From Vigna angularis (lineage: Eukaryota; Streptophyta; Magnoliopsida; Fabales; Fabaceae), in assembly GCF_016808095.1 (NCBI RefSeq), contig NC_068972.1:248001-312000 (forward strand): a stretch of DNA of 64,000 nucleotides. The letters run 5' to 3'. A model generated the notes under the pieces. That model searched no databases, had not been told where the DNA came from, and saw only the letters and a program-made list of their open reading frames with translations. Shown piece after piece: positions 26,970 to 40,500 of the stretch. The position numbers and the translations under genes are program-made. The first letter of the stretch is position 1, and each line of letters opens with the position of its first letter.

Positions 26970-29900
26970 ATGCCGAGCTTCAATCCACAACTGCCCAATT
27001 CCAATGCATGGTATATTTCCTCTTAGCAGTTACTCTTAGTATTAGATTTAATAATACTAAATCTGTCCCGTTTTATGAAATGTGGTGTATAGTTTTCCCA
27101 ACCTAGATTTCTTTTGTTCCCATGTCGTTGCTCCTTTATTGGATATTTGGATTCATTGTCCAAGCAACAATAGAACATTCACTGAAAGGGGAAAAACATC
27201 TTGGTTTACTAGACTATTAGAATGTTCCTGTTTTTGCTTTTTGAATCCATCAAGTTTAGAAGACTTAGGTTTTATGTGCTGTTTGTCTGAAAAGAAGGAC
27301 CTGAGCTGATTTGTGCTTGTCTGTTAACTGAATCTGATTATGTTTTTTTTTTCAGCTATACAGAGGGAAGCACAGTTGATTCTTTTCGTCTGTCTGACTT
27401 TGATCAATCAGTTGGATATCGCATAGAGGATGCTGTTGCCTTGAGTGGAAGTAAGTATTCTAATTGTTGGAGATTCTGCATTGTTTACTGATATAGTGTA
27501 TATAATATAAGCGTGGGGCAACTACTCATACTCCATGAGCTAGCTTTCGTGGTTGAATTAGTCCTATCCCAATTTTAAGATGGTATATTGTTGTTGGGCT
27601 TTTTAGTTATTAGATTGTTATTGTATCACCTACAAAATGTTTAGTCACATGGGTAAAAGATGGCTATTCGATGAAAAGTAATCACTTCCAAATTTCTTCA
27701 TAATTTCATGTAACCTTACGCATATAGCTTGATTTAATTTCGTGTAACTTTATGTATAGGACTTCATTTACCATAATTAACCTTTTAACCTAAAATCGTT
27801 AAAAAGGAATAGCCACTCAAATTTTGTTTCCCAATTTCCTGTTACTTTAGAGATGGAACTTCATATAAAATCTTTAGCCACTTAATGTTAACAAATAACC
27901 ACTTAATAGAAAGAAACACATAGCAATTCACACATTTCTTTGTAACTCTGCATCTAATGCTGAGTTTCATGTTTCACAGTAAGGCACTCGGTAGTACAAA
28001 TTAGTATGACCACAGAATAAAAAGCAACGGCCACTCACATGATTTCTTCTCAATTTCATGTAATTTTACAAAGAATTTCATTTACATCTGTTAGCCACGT
28101 AGTGGTAACTAATAATGACTCAATAAGAAGCAATATTCGTTTTAATATTTCTTCTTAATCTTTTGTAACATTACTAAAATTCATTTACTAATATAATCAG
28201 TGTGAGTGGTCAAACTTGACTTTCTGCATTAAACATTTACTTTGAGCATTCCCTTTCATTCAAAGAAATATTATGCACGAAGTAAAAACATACAAACCCT
28301 TTGTCGGTAAATTCACTTGTTCTACCTCCAACTAGTATGGTTATGTACGGGAAAAATACAAAAAACATGCTAAAATATAACGAAGTGCTGTGAAAGATAA
28401 CAAAAAGGAGCAGTAATACATCCACAGATGTGCACATGCTAAAATATATATACTGGCCTTTTAACTCTTGGGTAAAGAACTAGATATCTAAGTTTATACT
28501 CTGACTAAAGTATTGCTTCTATTCTTGGTAAAATGTAATCTTTTCTCCACTTTTTCATTCTCTAATAATGTTATCTGATATGTGATTCAGACTCAATTTT
28601 AGACTCACTTAAAGTAAGTAGCCAGACAATTTCTCGAGGTGTTATTCAACTTGGTTCCTTTGATAAGGTGAGTTTTGCTAGTTCTCGTTTTCTATGAAAC
28701 ATTCAGCTTGTTAAATTAGGTGATTGCTGGCTAAAACATAATTCTCTTATTTTACATTTTTTTTTCTGTTTTCAATTTAGTTGCCAACTTCACTTGACAA
28801 AAGCATATTAACAAACCAAACAGAGCAGCAAAGCTTGCAATTCCAAAAGGTTCACACATCAAATTTGGTTACTGGTGATACAGAACACCAGGAAGAGTTT
28901 GCCATGGCTGATGCCAGTCCTAGAACTGATATTTCTACAGATGCTGACACCGACGATAAGAATCCACAGGTGAAGTTTCTTTTTACCTTCCATGCAATTT
29001 TCTTCTTGGTTTTGAACCTATTGAACTCATCATCAAGGATTCAACTTTCCCATTCTGTTCCTTAAAGCTGTGGTTATTTTGTTGACATTTCTTACAATCT
29101 GACATTTGCACATTCCACATGTACAGTTTGATAGAAATCAAGCCCTTGCTGCTGTGGCTTCTGACTCCAGTGACAGATCAAAGGATAAAACAGATCAGAA
29201 GGTAAAGTACATTTTGAAGAGTAAATGACCATTTTGGTCACTCCAATTATATATAACATCAAATTGACCCTCATAAGATGAAACATCTGGTTGATCCTTA
29301 AAGAACTAAATGATGCCATCAATAAACATTGAAGTACCAATAATGATGTCAATTTATAGATTGAGGACCACACTAATATTGTGTATACCATTTAAGGACC
29401 AACATAAATGTTTACTCTGTTTAAATTTATTTTTCTATCTAAAATTTTAGATAAATATTTGTTACATGATCATTGGCTTTTAATTTATCACAGACTCTCC
29501 GCAGGCTTGCTCAGAATCGTGAGGCTGCAAGAAAAAGCCGACTGAGAAAGAAAGTAGGAACATGAACTTTTTTGTTAATATTTCTTGTTACAAGTGATTA
29601 ACTGTTTTCTTCTTTCTCCATATAAATATTGGCATGGCTTCATTGTAACTCAAATACAGGCTATATATTCTCATCTGTGTGGTTGTATGTATTTGAATGA
29701 TCAGTTTGGTCTACAGCTTTTGTAGGCTTGCTTGCGAACTGAGAGTACCATGGACATTGATTATGTTCAAGTGATAATATAATATATTTTTTAATTGAAA
29801 AAATCAATTTGTCAAAGTGAAAGGTGGATAGAACAACTAGAGGTAGAATAGGATATCCTCAAAAATGGAAAATATCCACCAAATTGGAAAATTGTAGGTA

Positions 29901-32378
29901 AAACCATGAATATGAAAATAATCAAGAATTCAGCAAGACTGCTTTTGGCTGTCTGTGCTTAATTTTCCCATTGTCTTCTCAACAATGCAGCTGAAGTATA
30001 CTTCCTTTTATGGTGAGAAAATACACACAAAATGAGTACAACTTTCTCTGAGCTCTGACTAAGTTAAACATGTATTTTGGTTACTAAATATTGTGAGTAC
30101 TACAGTTATTACCTCTGTGATGTTATATACATGGCAATTTTCTGGATGTTTCTTCTTAACTGCACTTAGAAGGGAACTTGTAAAATGATAAATATGAGTA
30201 TTCAACCTTTATAGAATAGAGCGCTTTGGAATAGTAATTAGTTATTTGGTAATGAGTATGGGTTGAATTGGAATACTCTGATACTTGTAAGCTGTACTGT
30301 TTTTATTTGTTTGATCTCTTTGATAGATTTTAGAAATAATTGTGTTTGCATCACCCCACTTGGCCATTAAAATGCAAGACTTCATACCGAAATGTTGTTA
30401 CTCTTCAGGCTTATGTTCAACAGCTGGAAAGTAGTCGTTTAAAGCTGACCCAACTGGAGCAAGAGCTTCAGCGAGCTAGGCAGCAGGTAGGGTGCAATTA
30501 TTCCTTGGAAGTAGATTATGTTCTCCTTTTTAGCGAAAACTTTGCCAATCTATGCTCATATTCAATTTAAACTCAAATGTCTGGTTTCTTTCGCTGCAGG
30601 GAGTCTTTATATCAAGTTCAGGTGATCAAGCGCATTCGATGAGTGGAAATGGTATCCTTTTCTCTAAAATATGTTATTAATTCCACAAGTTTTAATATCA
30701 AAATATGTTTATAACTTGTGTCTTACTGTACCAAAAAATTTCTGGAATGTATAAATTTCTCATCTGTTGCATGTGATAATCCATAACTATGTTTTTCTAC
30801 AGGGGCCATGGCATTTGATGCAGAATATGCAAGGTGGCTGGAAGAGCAGAATCGACAAATTAATGAGCTAAGATCAGCTGTAAATTCTCACGCAGGTGAT
30901 ACAGAACTCTGCATGATTATCGATGGTGTAATGGCACATTATGATGAAATATTTAGACTGAAGGCCAATGCAGCTAAGGCTGATGTCTTCCATTTGTTGT
31001 CTGGCATGTGGAAAACACCAGCCGAGAGGTGTTTCCTATGGCTTGGAGGTTTTCGGTCTTCTGAACTCCTCAAGGTGAGCTGATTGTGACCCTTTGGTTT
31101 GTTGAAAGATATTATGGCTTTATTAAGCCCTAGTTTTTCATTGTAATTGTTAAACTACCGGGAAGAGAGAGATATTGAGTTGAATCCGTGTATTTCTGAG
31201 ACAACATAGATACTTTATTTATACTGAGAAAATGAGATCAATACAATAAATAAAGGAGATTTGGTTTACTCTAACAATAAATATGGAAATAAATAAAAAT
31301 ATTTACATATATAATCTTGATATTCTTGATTATATAAGATCTGCTCCTTATTTCTAGAATTATAACAGCGACATACAAAGAAAAATCTCCTACAGTTTTT
31401 GGTGATAATTATAAGATACTCAACTTGTTGTAACCTGAGAGTTCTGTAATAGAGAATACATGAATTAAGGGTTGAAATTTTGCATCTATATTTATGGTTG
31501 CTTTCTGATAATGCTGGTTGATTTAGAATTTAAAATGTTGGATTTAGGATTCTTATTGTGTGGTAGGTGTTTTATCATATTAGGACTTTAAGACTATTAA
31601 TATATCTGTATTACAGTTTCACTTGCTAGAATATTAGTGTAGATATGTTTGTTTTGACATTTTGTGAATAACCCATCATTATATCATATTTGTATGGTTC
31701 AAATTCCTATTACCCTCTTCTCTCCTTTTATATATGTTTGAGATACTTTGTATGTCAAGTGATTGTTTGAGCCTTGACTAGAGTGACATGAATTTGGTTG
31801 CAGCTGCTGGTAAATCAGTTGGAACCTCTGACAGAGCAGCAGTTAGTGGGTATCACAAACTTGCAGCAATCTTCCCAACAGGCTGAAGATGCATTGTCTC
31901 AGGGCATGGAAGCATTGCAGCAGTCCCTTTCGGAGACATTATCCACTGGATCACTTGGCTCCTCTGGTTCATCAGGGAATGTGGCAAATTACATGGGTCA
32001 AATGGCTATGGCCATGGGCAAATTAGGGACACTTGAGGGGTTCATTAAGCAGGTAAAAGACTTATCTTATTCACATATCAACAATCAATTCAAGTATCTT
32101 GCAGACCACCCTTGGCTTTCTATTCATTTTCACAGTTGATAAAATTTTCTCACACTATGCAGCATTTATAACAAACATCACTGTTGAAGTAAATTAACTG
32201 AGTTCTTAATTTGTGTGGTGATGATTTGAAGGCTGATAATCTGCGCCAGCAAACACTGCAACAAATCCATCGGATACTGACAACTCGGCAATCTGCTCGT
32301 GCACTGCTTGCAATACATGACTACTTTTCTAGGCTGCGTGCTCTTAGCTCTCTTTGGCTTGCTCGCCCAAGAGACTGA
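26970..32378 (+). CDS. TGA2-like: TGA-class bZIP transcription factor, clade II (TGA2/5/6 type)
   Basis: Clade II TGA factors bind TGACG elements, partner NPR1 in salicylate signalling and also act in detoxification. Exons: 26970-27010, 27356-27450, 28591-28667, 28781-28969, 29127-29201, 29494-29553, 30409-30486, 30600-30651, 30803-31074, 31804-32052, 32232-32378; phases agree and give 444 residues. The basic region TLRRLAQNREAARKSRLRKK is residues 160-179 and the leucine zipper (AYVQQLESSRLKLTQLEQEL) is about 180-205. The DOG1/TGA domain follows, with MWKTPAERCFLWLGGFRSSE, DALSQGMEALQQSL, YMGQMAMAMGKL and the end SLWLARPRD. From Met113 (MADASPRTD) on, it corresponds to the canonical short TGA2/5/6 proteins. 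Residues 1-112, from the upstream exons, are an extension also seen in longer isoforms. Several introns hold repeats. Confidence 0.95.
27650..28210. repeat. degenerate tandem repeat in TGA intron 2
   Basis: About five diverged copies of a unit roughly 100-130 bases long. Recurring blocks are AATTTCATGTAACTTTA, a GACTTCATTTAC-like block, TTAGCCACTTAATGGTAAC, and AATAACCACTCAATA. Copies begin near 27695, 27740, 27830, 27935, 28045 and 28150. The whole array lies within intron 2. Confidence 0.6.
28904..28906 (+). other. internal in-frame ATG, candidate alternative TGA start
   Basis: The codon lies in a strong initiation context (GCCATGG). It starts MADASPRTDISTDADTD, which matches the N-terminus of canonical short TGA2/5/6 proteins. 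A transcript starting in intron 3, or skipping the upstream exons, would give a 332-residue protein of normal clade II length. Confidence 0.55.
29219..29417. mobile_element. small MITE in TGA intron 5
   Basis: A 199-base element starts GAGTAAATGACCATTTTGGTC and ends in its imperfect inverse, GACCAACATAAATGTTTACTC. Shared terminal positions are GAGTAAA and TTGGTC, and no reading frame lies inside. It is in intron 5, 17 bases after the donor. The target-site duplication is not clear. Confidence 0.6.
31148..31377 (-). mobile_element. solo-LTR-like copia remnant in TGA intron 9
   Basis: On the minus strand the 230-base segment runs from TGTTATAATTC to TAGTTTAACA, so it has TG...CA ends within a TGTTA/TAACA inverted pair. 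It contains a TATA-like box (CAGTATAAATAAAG, near 31210-31225). A pyrimidine-rich stretch lies towards its 3' end (TCAATATCTCTCTCTTCCCGG). These are features of small Ty1/copia LTRs. There is no internal region, and I see no 5-bp target duplication (GTAAT on one side, GCGAC on the other). Confidence 0.5.
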
Positions 32379-33468
32379 TGCATGGTAAATAGCGTGTCAT
32401 TAATTTTCATGGCTCTGACACTGCTTACAATTTTACTGTGTTGTAGTTTTCATATTACTGATGTTAGTTTTTCGTAAGTTATAATCTAGAAACTGAATTG
32501 GTGACCAGGGTATGTATTTTGTTTATTACTACTAATGTAACAATATTCTCCATTGTAACTTGGTTTAAGAGATTACATTATTTTATACAAAATAGTTGCA
32601 ATGTGTCCTTTCCATAATTGATTAAGAGAATGCCCTCTGGGTAAGCCAAAATGCATCAAAAGTGACTCTTTTTTTTTTATTATTGTAAAGTAAAAAAAAA
32701 AGTTTTCTTTAAGTTTTTTAACATGTTTCTATATCATTTTCAATTTTTTTTTAATTCTTTAAGCAGACGATAATCCACATTTATACGAATAAAATGATGA
32801 TTAACAAATACTAAATATTTCAGAAAACAACCTTAAATTAAAATACAAGCAAATTTGTGATTTCGCCGTCCCTCTTTCTTTGGAATGGATCTACTAATTT
32901 TCTTCTTAATCCTCATTTTAACATCATAAAATTAAAATATAAACGTCTAAAAGTAAACTGTGGCCATGTAAAAAAATTTACTTTTTCTTTAATAGTTGAA
33001 AATTATTCAATTTTTCAAACAGGATTTGATAAACAAATTTATTTCAGTAGCTTGTAACCTTATCCTCAAAATTATAATGCATGTTTTTTTTTTTTTTTTG
33101 TGTAAAATGGTTGAAATGGGCCATTTATAAATGAGACAAGATTGTCGGAAAACGACGTTACCTATAGATTTTGGCAGTCTTAAAAATGGTAACAATTGAT
33201 GTTGGGAATCCTCCTATGTCCAGAATGCATGCATGGCATCGCATAACATATCATGTCGTTTCCCTTTTGAAAGACCCAAGAAACAGAAGGGAAAACGATA
33301 GAATCTGAATGGATCATCAAGTTTTCTGGAGAATGTCTAAAATTTGCAATATCCATTGAAAATTGGTGAACGTTACTGTACCCCATTGAATTCGACCACT
33401 GCATCGTGGATTTAGTAATTTGTTATCATTATTATTAGGTTTTGGATTATTTTAAAAAATTGAGGAGA
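32379..33468. other. intergenic region TGA to INT1-like gene B
   Basis: TGA 3' untranslated region followed by AT-rich DNA and the promoter of the next transporter. No other feature is recognised. Confidence 0.5.
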
Positions 33469-35921
33469 ATGACGACAACGAGAAGGCAATCGGCACCAGG
33501 AAGCTCAGGGTATTTGGATGTGTATCCTGACCGCAAAATCTCGTTTTTTAAGAACCCTTTTATTCTCGGACTCACTGCTGTCGCTGGCATTGGTGGCATG
33601 CTTTTTGGCTACGACACTGGTACCTAATTTCTCCTTTATTCTAATATTGTGCTTTTCATTTTCTAATTTTCAACCACTCACACAACTTTACAATAATCGC
33701 TTTAACTGTCATGTCAACAATGATGTTGACACTGTAAAATTTTACGTATGACCAACTATATTACATCCTATAAGATGTTATTAAAGATGTTCTAATATTG
33801 TGTATTACCACCAGTGAGTTACGTCTATACATTTCTAGTTCTTTCATATTAAAAAACAAGGAGGTTTCAAGAAATTCACTTACTAATTTCCAAAATAATG
33901 TCATACTCGAAGTTCAATGTTCGGAAAATGGAATCGAATTCTCAATTACATTACATGCAGTGGCTGACCATGTTTTTGAAAACACTCGTGTCCCTGTTCC
34001 TATAATGTCCCAGTTATCTTCTCTGTAGCTGCGTAACATTCATTTTGTCCCAGGTGTCATATCAGGAGCACTTTTGTATATTAAAGGTGATTTTGAAGCG
34101 GTTAGACAAAGTAATTTTCTTCAGGTACGATTAATCCTTGTGATCTTCCGATGTGATTGAGTACAGACTTTACAGACAGACATTCGTGTATATGATATGA
34201 TGTGATATGCATCTGTTTACAAGTTAAAGTAAGTATTGGATTCATGATTTGATGCTATAGAGGTCCAAAACTGAATCAGAAGATTAGGAATTTCAGCATA
34301 TGATTGCAAGTAAATGAATCGTAATAATATGAGTTGGCAGGAAACAATAGTGAGCATGGCAATTGCTGGTGCAATAGTTGGAGCAGCAACAGGAGGGTGG
34401 ATAAATGATGTATATGGACGAAAGAAGGCCACTCTGATTGCTGATGTAATATTCATTTTAGGAGCAATTGGCATGGCTGCTGCAGCAGACCCTACTGTGC
34501 TAATTTTGGGACGTTTATTGGTTGGTTTGGGTGTGGGTGTTGCATCTGTTACAGCTCCTGTGTACATAGCAGAAGCATCACCATCTGAAATAAGAGGCTC
34601 ATTAGTAAGCACAAATGTTCTCATGATAACTGGTGGACAGTTTCTTTCCTACCTCGTAAATCTTGCTTTTACAAGGGTAAATAATCGATGACTTTTGTTT
34701 AACTTCATTTTACTCAATAACCAGCTAGAATAGAATTTAGTTTTCTTTCTCCAAGGTTTCTCAAAATGTCTCTATTATTCAACCAGGTTCGTGGGACATG
34801 GCGATGGATGCTGGGAGTTTCAGCTGTGCCAGCAGTGGTTCAGTTTTTTCTCATGCTTTCTCTACCCGAATCCCCAAGATGGCTCTTTATGAAGGTTCGT
34901 ACAGCTGCAACATTCCTCTGCTTTCCCAGTAGCTGTGTAATTTGTGATCCTCTGTTGTGTTGCATGTGCAGAACAGGAAAAATGAAGCTGTCGATGTGCT
35001 TTCCAAGATTTATGACATCGATCGTTTGGAGGATGAAGTTGATTTCTTAACGGCTTTGTCAGAGCAAGAACGCCAAAGAAGGAAGAACATAAAATTTGGG
35101 GATGTTTTTCGATCAAAAGAAGTCAGACTGGCATTTCTTGTTGGAGCTGGACTTCAGGTAACATAAAGAAAACCCATTTCACTTTACAAACAAGTATTCC
35201 TAAACTCATTTTCAGTGTTGAATCCATGAATGAAATTCACCATCTTTCTAACATGGGTTGGATGATTGCGCAGGCTTTCCAGCAGTTCATAGGTATAAAC
35301 ACGGTGATGTACTACAGCCCGACAATAGTCCAAATGGCTGGGTTCCGGTCTAATGAGTTGGCTCTTCTGCTGTCCCTTTTAGTTGCTGCCATGAACGCCG
35401 CCGGAACAATTCTTGGCATATACCTGATAGACCACGCCGGTCGGAAGAAGTTGGCTCTTTGTAGCTTAGGAGGGGTGTTTGCTTCTTTGATAATCTTGTC
35501 TGTGTCATTTTTAAACCAATCATCAAAAGAACACTATGGATGGCTTGCAGTGCTGGGTTTAGTCCTGTACATTGCTTTTTTCGCCCCAGGAATGGGACCT
35601 GTGCCATGGACTATGAACTCAGAGATATATCCAGAGGAATATAGAGGAATCTGTGGGGGCATGTCAGCCACTGTTTGTTGGGTTTCGAATTTGATTGTGT
35701 CTCAGAGCTTTCTTTCAGTTGCAGATGGCATAGGGACAGGTTCCACTTTCTTGATTCTTGCTGCCATTACAGTTCTTGCCTTTGTGTTTGTGGTATTACA
35801 TGTTCCAGAGACAAAAGGATTGACCTTTGATGAAGTTGGACTCATATGGAAGGAGAGAGCTTGGGGCAAGAACGCTGACTCTCAGAACCTTCTTGCTCAG
35901 GGAACTGAAAACCAATCTTAG
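33469..35921 (+). CDS. INT1-like: INT1-type inositol transporter, copy B
   Basis: A predicted H+/myo-inositol symporter of the INT1 group, probably on the vacuolar membrane as in Arabidopsis. Exons: 33469-33619, 34054-34124, 34341-34676, 34787-34894, 34972-35157, 35274-35921; phases agree and give 499 residues. The N-terminus has the INT1 signature [15 protein letters not shown]. Other motifs are [19 protein letters not shown] (Arg101), [25 protein letters not shown] (213-222), [20 protein letters not shown] with Gln287, Gln288 and Asn293, [28 protein letters not shown] and [11 protein letters not shown]. Position 188 is Arg (VRGTW) where both paralogues have Pro. The tail reads [14 protein letters not shown] stretch in frame upstream of 33469 has no ATG. 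Copy C lies 1.6 kb downstream in the same orientation. Confidence 0.94.
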
Positions 35922-37541
35922 GACACTGTCGTTTTCTTAATTACATATATTTCATTTCACCTGTACATATGGTCCCTCTAATGTATGTATGTATATGTAC
36001 ACTACTTTTGGTAAAAAAAATAAGTAGAATATGTTTATGAATATGTAAGTATTCTATTTTAAATAACTGAATAATAATATTTTTTTTTGTTTTTATTTCA
36101 GGAAATATATTTAAGTTATTTATGTATTGTTTCAATAATTTTTTTTATCGTGTACTTATTTCAAAAAACATATGATAATTGAGTCAATTGAAATTATTAA
36201 CAGTCTTACATTTTTTAGAGTAATTAATTAAATATTCCTTTGGATCCACTACAAACTTAAAATAAATTTAGTAATGAGTATTATTTGCGATGAATATTGT
36301 GTATTTAATATATGAATAAACAACTGAAATAATTGAATATTTTAATTGTTATTTTCATAATTCTTTTTTATAAAAAAAAGGAAAATCAACTTAAATTACA
36401 ATTAAATGGATTATATATATATATCTTATGAAATTGTTCTTGATATTTATAATTTAGAATTCTTTTAGCTCGAATGAATTTGGTTGTACTACATCAAACA
36501 AATTTACAGTAAACATTCCTAAAAAAACTTTAAAAGAATAACAAAATATAAACTAATATCTAAATAAAAAGGCTTTTATGTAAGAAAAAGTGTGTTTATT
36601 TAGAAAATGTTTGTTGAGCACACCTAAATTTTTTACATTCATTTGACTATACCTTACTTACTTTTTATTTTCTTTTTTTTTAAATACAGAACTTTACACA
36701 TTTTAAACCATTTTACACTTATATCCTGTTCAAATGAATATAAAAATGTGTCGATATCATTTATTTTAATTTTTTTTACTCTAAAATCAACCGCATATAA
36801 TTAACCATATTAAATGTTGAATATAAAAATAATGTTTAATGTAACAACAATAAAATAAATGCATATAATAACAACAATGTTTAATAATATACTAATACAA
36901 CAAATAATAATAATAGTAATAAAATTATATAAAAATATTATTAATAAAAATAAAATGAAAATAAAAATATAAGATGATGGTAATAAAGCTATTTGACCAT
37001 ATTTTAAATTAAAAGATAATTTTAACATACAACGTTAATTTAGTTACTCATAATAGTTCATAAACTTTCTCCTTACTTTCCAAAAAAAAAAACTTGTTTC
37101 CTTAGTTTAAACAATCTCACAAATTGTCTTTTTGTTATTTTCTTTCTTTCTTCACTTCCTCCAGTCTATTCCTAATCCAAATATAAATACTCTTGGAGTT
37201 TGGTTAAGCGTGAGGGAATGGTTAAAAAGTAACGGATTAGTATTGAAAGTGGAAATAATAGTATCAGAGTCAGATGATAAGAACAGCGCAGAGATAGATG
37301 GAAATAATAATAATATACAAGTGGACCACACCAGACAAGAAGATGCAAGAATGGAACCATTGTTTGAACTTTGTCCTGTTCGTCCCTAAGCAGAAAACAA
37401 GTTTCCATTCCCAAGCAAGTAGAAGTGGAATTAAGAAACCCATGTAAGAGAATGGAGTGACTTCCAAGTGTTTGTGATTTGGTCTCACCCTTATCTGGGG
37501 GATCAACGATTGACCTTTTTGGGCACCACACGCACGGCAAC
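35922..37541. other. intergenic region between INT1-like copies B and C
   Basis: AT-rich DNA carrying the 3' end of copy B and the promoter and leader of copy C. The leader probably lies within about 37130-37541, which is less AT-rich. No gene is seen. Confidence 0.5.
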
Positions 37542-40500
37542 ATGACCATCACGACTATAACCCATTCCATTCCGGGAAGCTCAGGGTATCTGGACATATA
37601 CCCAGAGAGGAAAGTCTCCGCCTTTAAAAACCCTTACATTGTAGGACTCACTGCTGTCGCTAGCATTGGTGGATTACTCTTTGGCTACGACACAGGTACC
37701 TACTTCCAGACAAATTTACTCTAATTTTATTTTAGTATTATGTTTTTTCTTCACCGGAGAATGACATTTTATATCATTGCAGGAGTTATATCAGGGGCCC
37801 TTCTCTATATTAAAGATGATTTTGAGGCCGTCAGACATAGCAATTTTCTCCAGGTACTATGCGAATACCTATCTCCTTATTCAATCTTTTTATCAGTCCT
37901 GTTTCAACCAACTTTTCATATTTGACCGTTGACTTCGTACAAAATCAAGAATGCTACTGGTGGAATTTGGTTTTTCTTTTCTACTGGGCAATGTCAGTTG
38001 TTATTGTGGTTCAACAATTAGTGGTTCCTGCGGCAATGCCTGTCTTTTAATTTCGCTCTTTTGAAGTGGGTGTCAGATTTTTTGCTATAAATATATTTGT
38101 CTGATTAAAATACACTAACTAAAAGATTTTAAACCCAAGCTTTCATAATGTGATGCATACCCCACACCTCCATCCCCCAAAGTTGGATTGAAGAAAAAAT
38201 TATTGGCTGCAGTTAGTTTTGTGCCACCATCATTGCGTGCAGCTAGCATATGGGTATTGTCATCTCATATACCCTGTTTCATTCCCGTTCTTCTCAATTG
38301 CAGCACCATTGAAGCATATGGCTTACCATCTACAAGAGCAATTATGTATCCAGTGAACAATATAAAATGAATCTATGAAATTGGTATCTTCTCCATGTAC
38401 GCCTGTGGGCTAATTTGTTTGTGATCTATAGCATGCAAGGCACTGGTTTATTTTTCTGCATAATTTAAAGCATTGTAATTTTGAATAAGGAGCGTTAAGA
38501 ATTTACAAGAATAAAATGTTACCCATGACGACCAGAGTTGGAATTTTTTATGTCATGAAATCAAACCACCATGGAGTCACCTTTGTTGCTCCCTCTGCAT
38601 AGACTGTTAAAAGAAAAGACTCGTCTGGCTTTGCTAATAAATGTTTAGGGAAGTCACCATTAGAAATCATTGAAGCTAGACTTGAATTCAAGATTTTTTG
38701 CATTTATTAATTCTACAGGCTTTGGAAACATGAGTCAATTGCATGGTTTTAATCTTGTTAAAAGGAGGAGAGTGAGATCAAGGACGCTAAGAGGGAATGT
38801 CAAAGTTGAATTAAATAGTAATTTAGGTTGAGAGCTAGGGCTAAAAGGCATGAGTGAATTCTCTGTTCTGTTCTATTGGTTCTACCGTTTCTACTGACAC
38901 TTCAGAGGAATGTAAATTATGAGGATGGAGCTGGTTTCTTTTAGTGATTGGTGTGTTATCCATTAAAGATCATGACGAGAGCACACAGAAGATGAACTTT
39001 TCATTCTGAATAAAACTTTAGGGTGGTTATGTATCACAAAATGAACTTTATATATGAAATTCAAATGGGTGAAAAAAACAGTTGGCTGTTTGTCATTGGA
39101 TCTGTCTAATTGTATTGAGTTGCAGGAAACAATTGTCAGCATGGCACTGGCGGGTGCGATTGTTGGGGCAGCAGCAGGTGGTTGGATTAATGATGCTTAT
39201 GGAAGAAAGAAGGCAACTGTCATTGCAGATGTTATCTTTACTCTGGGAGCAATTGTCATGGCTGCTGCTCCGGATCCTTATGTTCTCATACTTGGCCGTC
39301 TTTTTATTGGTTTAGGAGTCGGTATAGCTTCTGTTACTGCTCCTGTTTATATTGCAGAATTGTCACCTTCAGAAATAAGGGGAGCATTAGTAAGCACAAA
39401 TGTGCTCATGATAACTGGTGGACAGTTTCTTTCCTATCTCATAAATCTTGCTTTTACACAGGTTCATTTTCCATGCTTAGTTTTTATTCACTTCTCATTA
39501 TATAGCAATAATGCCAACTATCTAGCGTTGTTTTGTATCCAATTTTACAAGTCCATGCACCATAAAGGGTAAAGTTCAGCTTCTTCCATGTGAGATTTTT
39601 CCACCAGCGATTTGAACTCCATCACTCCTCTTTCACTTTTTTCCAATGTAGTTGGTGTTTCTTCTTGTTTACAACGTATATTTCTAATAGAATCCATGTG
39701 AAATTGCGAACATCTCTATCCTCCTCGATATACAGAAAAAGAAAATAGGAAAAACATAGTACACTACAGGGAAAATGTTTTAACTCAAAATATCATATTC
39801 CTGATTCTGAGTTGAGGGTATTATTTCAATGACTACCCATATTCTTAATCAAACAGGTCCCAGGAACGTGGCGGTGGATGTTGGGGGTTTCAGGTGTGCC
39901 AGCAGTAATTCAGTTTTTCCTCATGCTCTTACTGCCTGAGTCCCCCAGATGGCTCTTTATAAAGGTTGTATAATTGTTTTATGTTTAGGTTTGAAAGCTA
40001 TTTCTTTTATATAAATCTTTTCTTTCATGTGTGTGCAGAATAGGAAAGAGGAAGCCATTACCGTGCTATCTAAGATCTATGACTTTGCTCGTTTAGAGGA
40101 TGAAGTTAATTTACGTACTACTCAATCGGAGAGAGACCACCAAAGAGGTGATAATATCAGATATCGGGATGTTTTCAAATCAAAAGAAATTAGACTAGCA
40201 TTACTTGCTGGAGCCGGATTGCAGGTAAGAAAAACTTCATATTTGGAGGCAATGTGGTAGCAAAACATAACTTTTCTCATATTGGAAGAACCTTGGTGAA
40301 CGTTCCTTGCCATTAAAAGGTTGATGGGCATAAGAGACTTGTGTTGTGACTACATTAGTCAGAATCCTTAGTCTTGTATGGTCCTTTCTTTTTTCAAGTT
40401 GATTTTTGCTCGAATTATTTATAAGTATGCATTCATAACTCGAACTCTCTCTTCTTGAGTAATATCTTTCCCAAAATAGAAAAAGCAAAATGAAAGAATA

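Noticed and set aside
37854..39125. Separate gene or insertion in the long intron 2 of INT1-like copy C
   Set aside because: No transposon ends or coherent coding frame were found; it is probably just an expanded intron.
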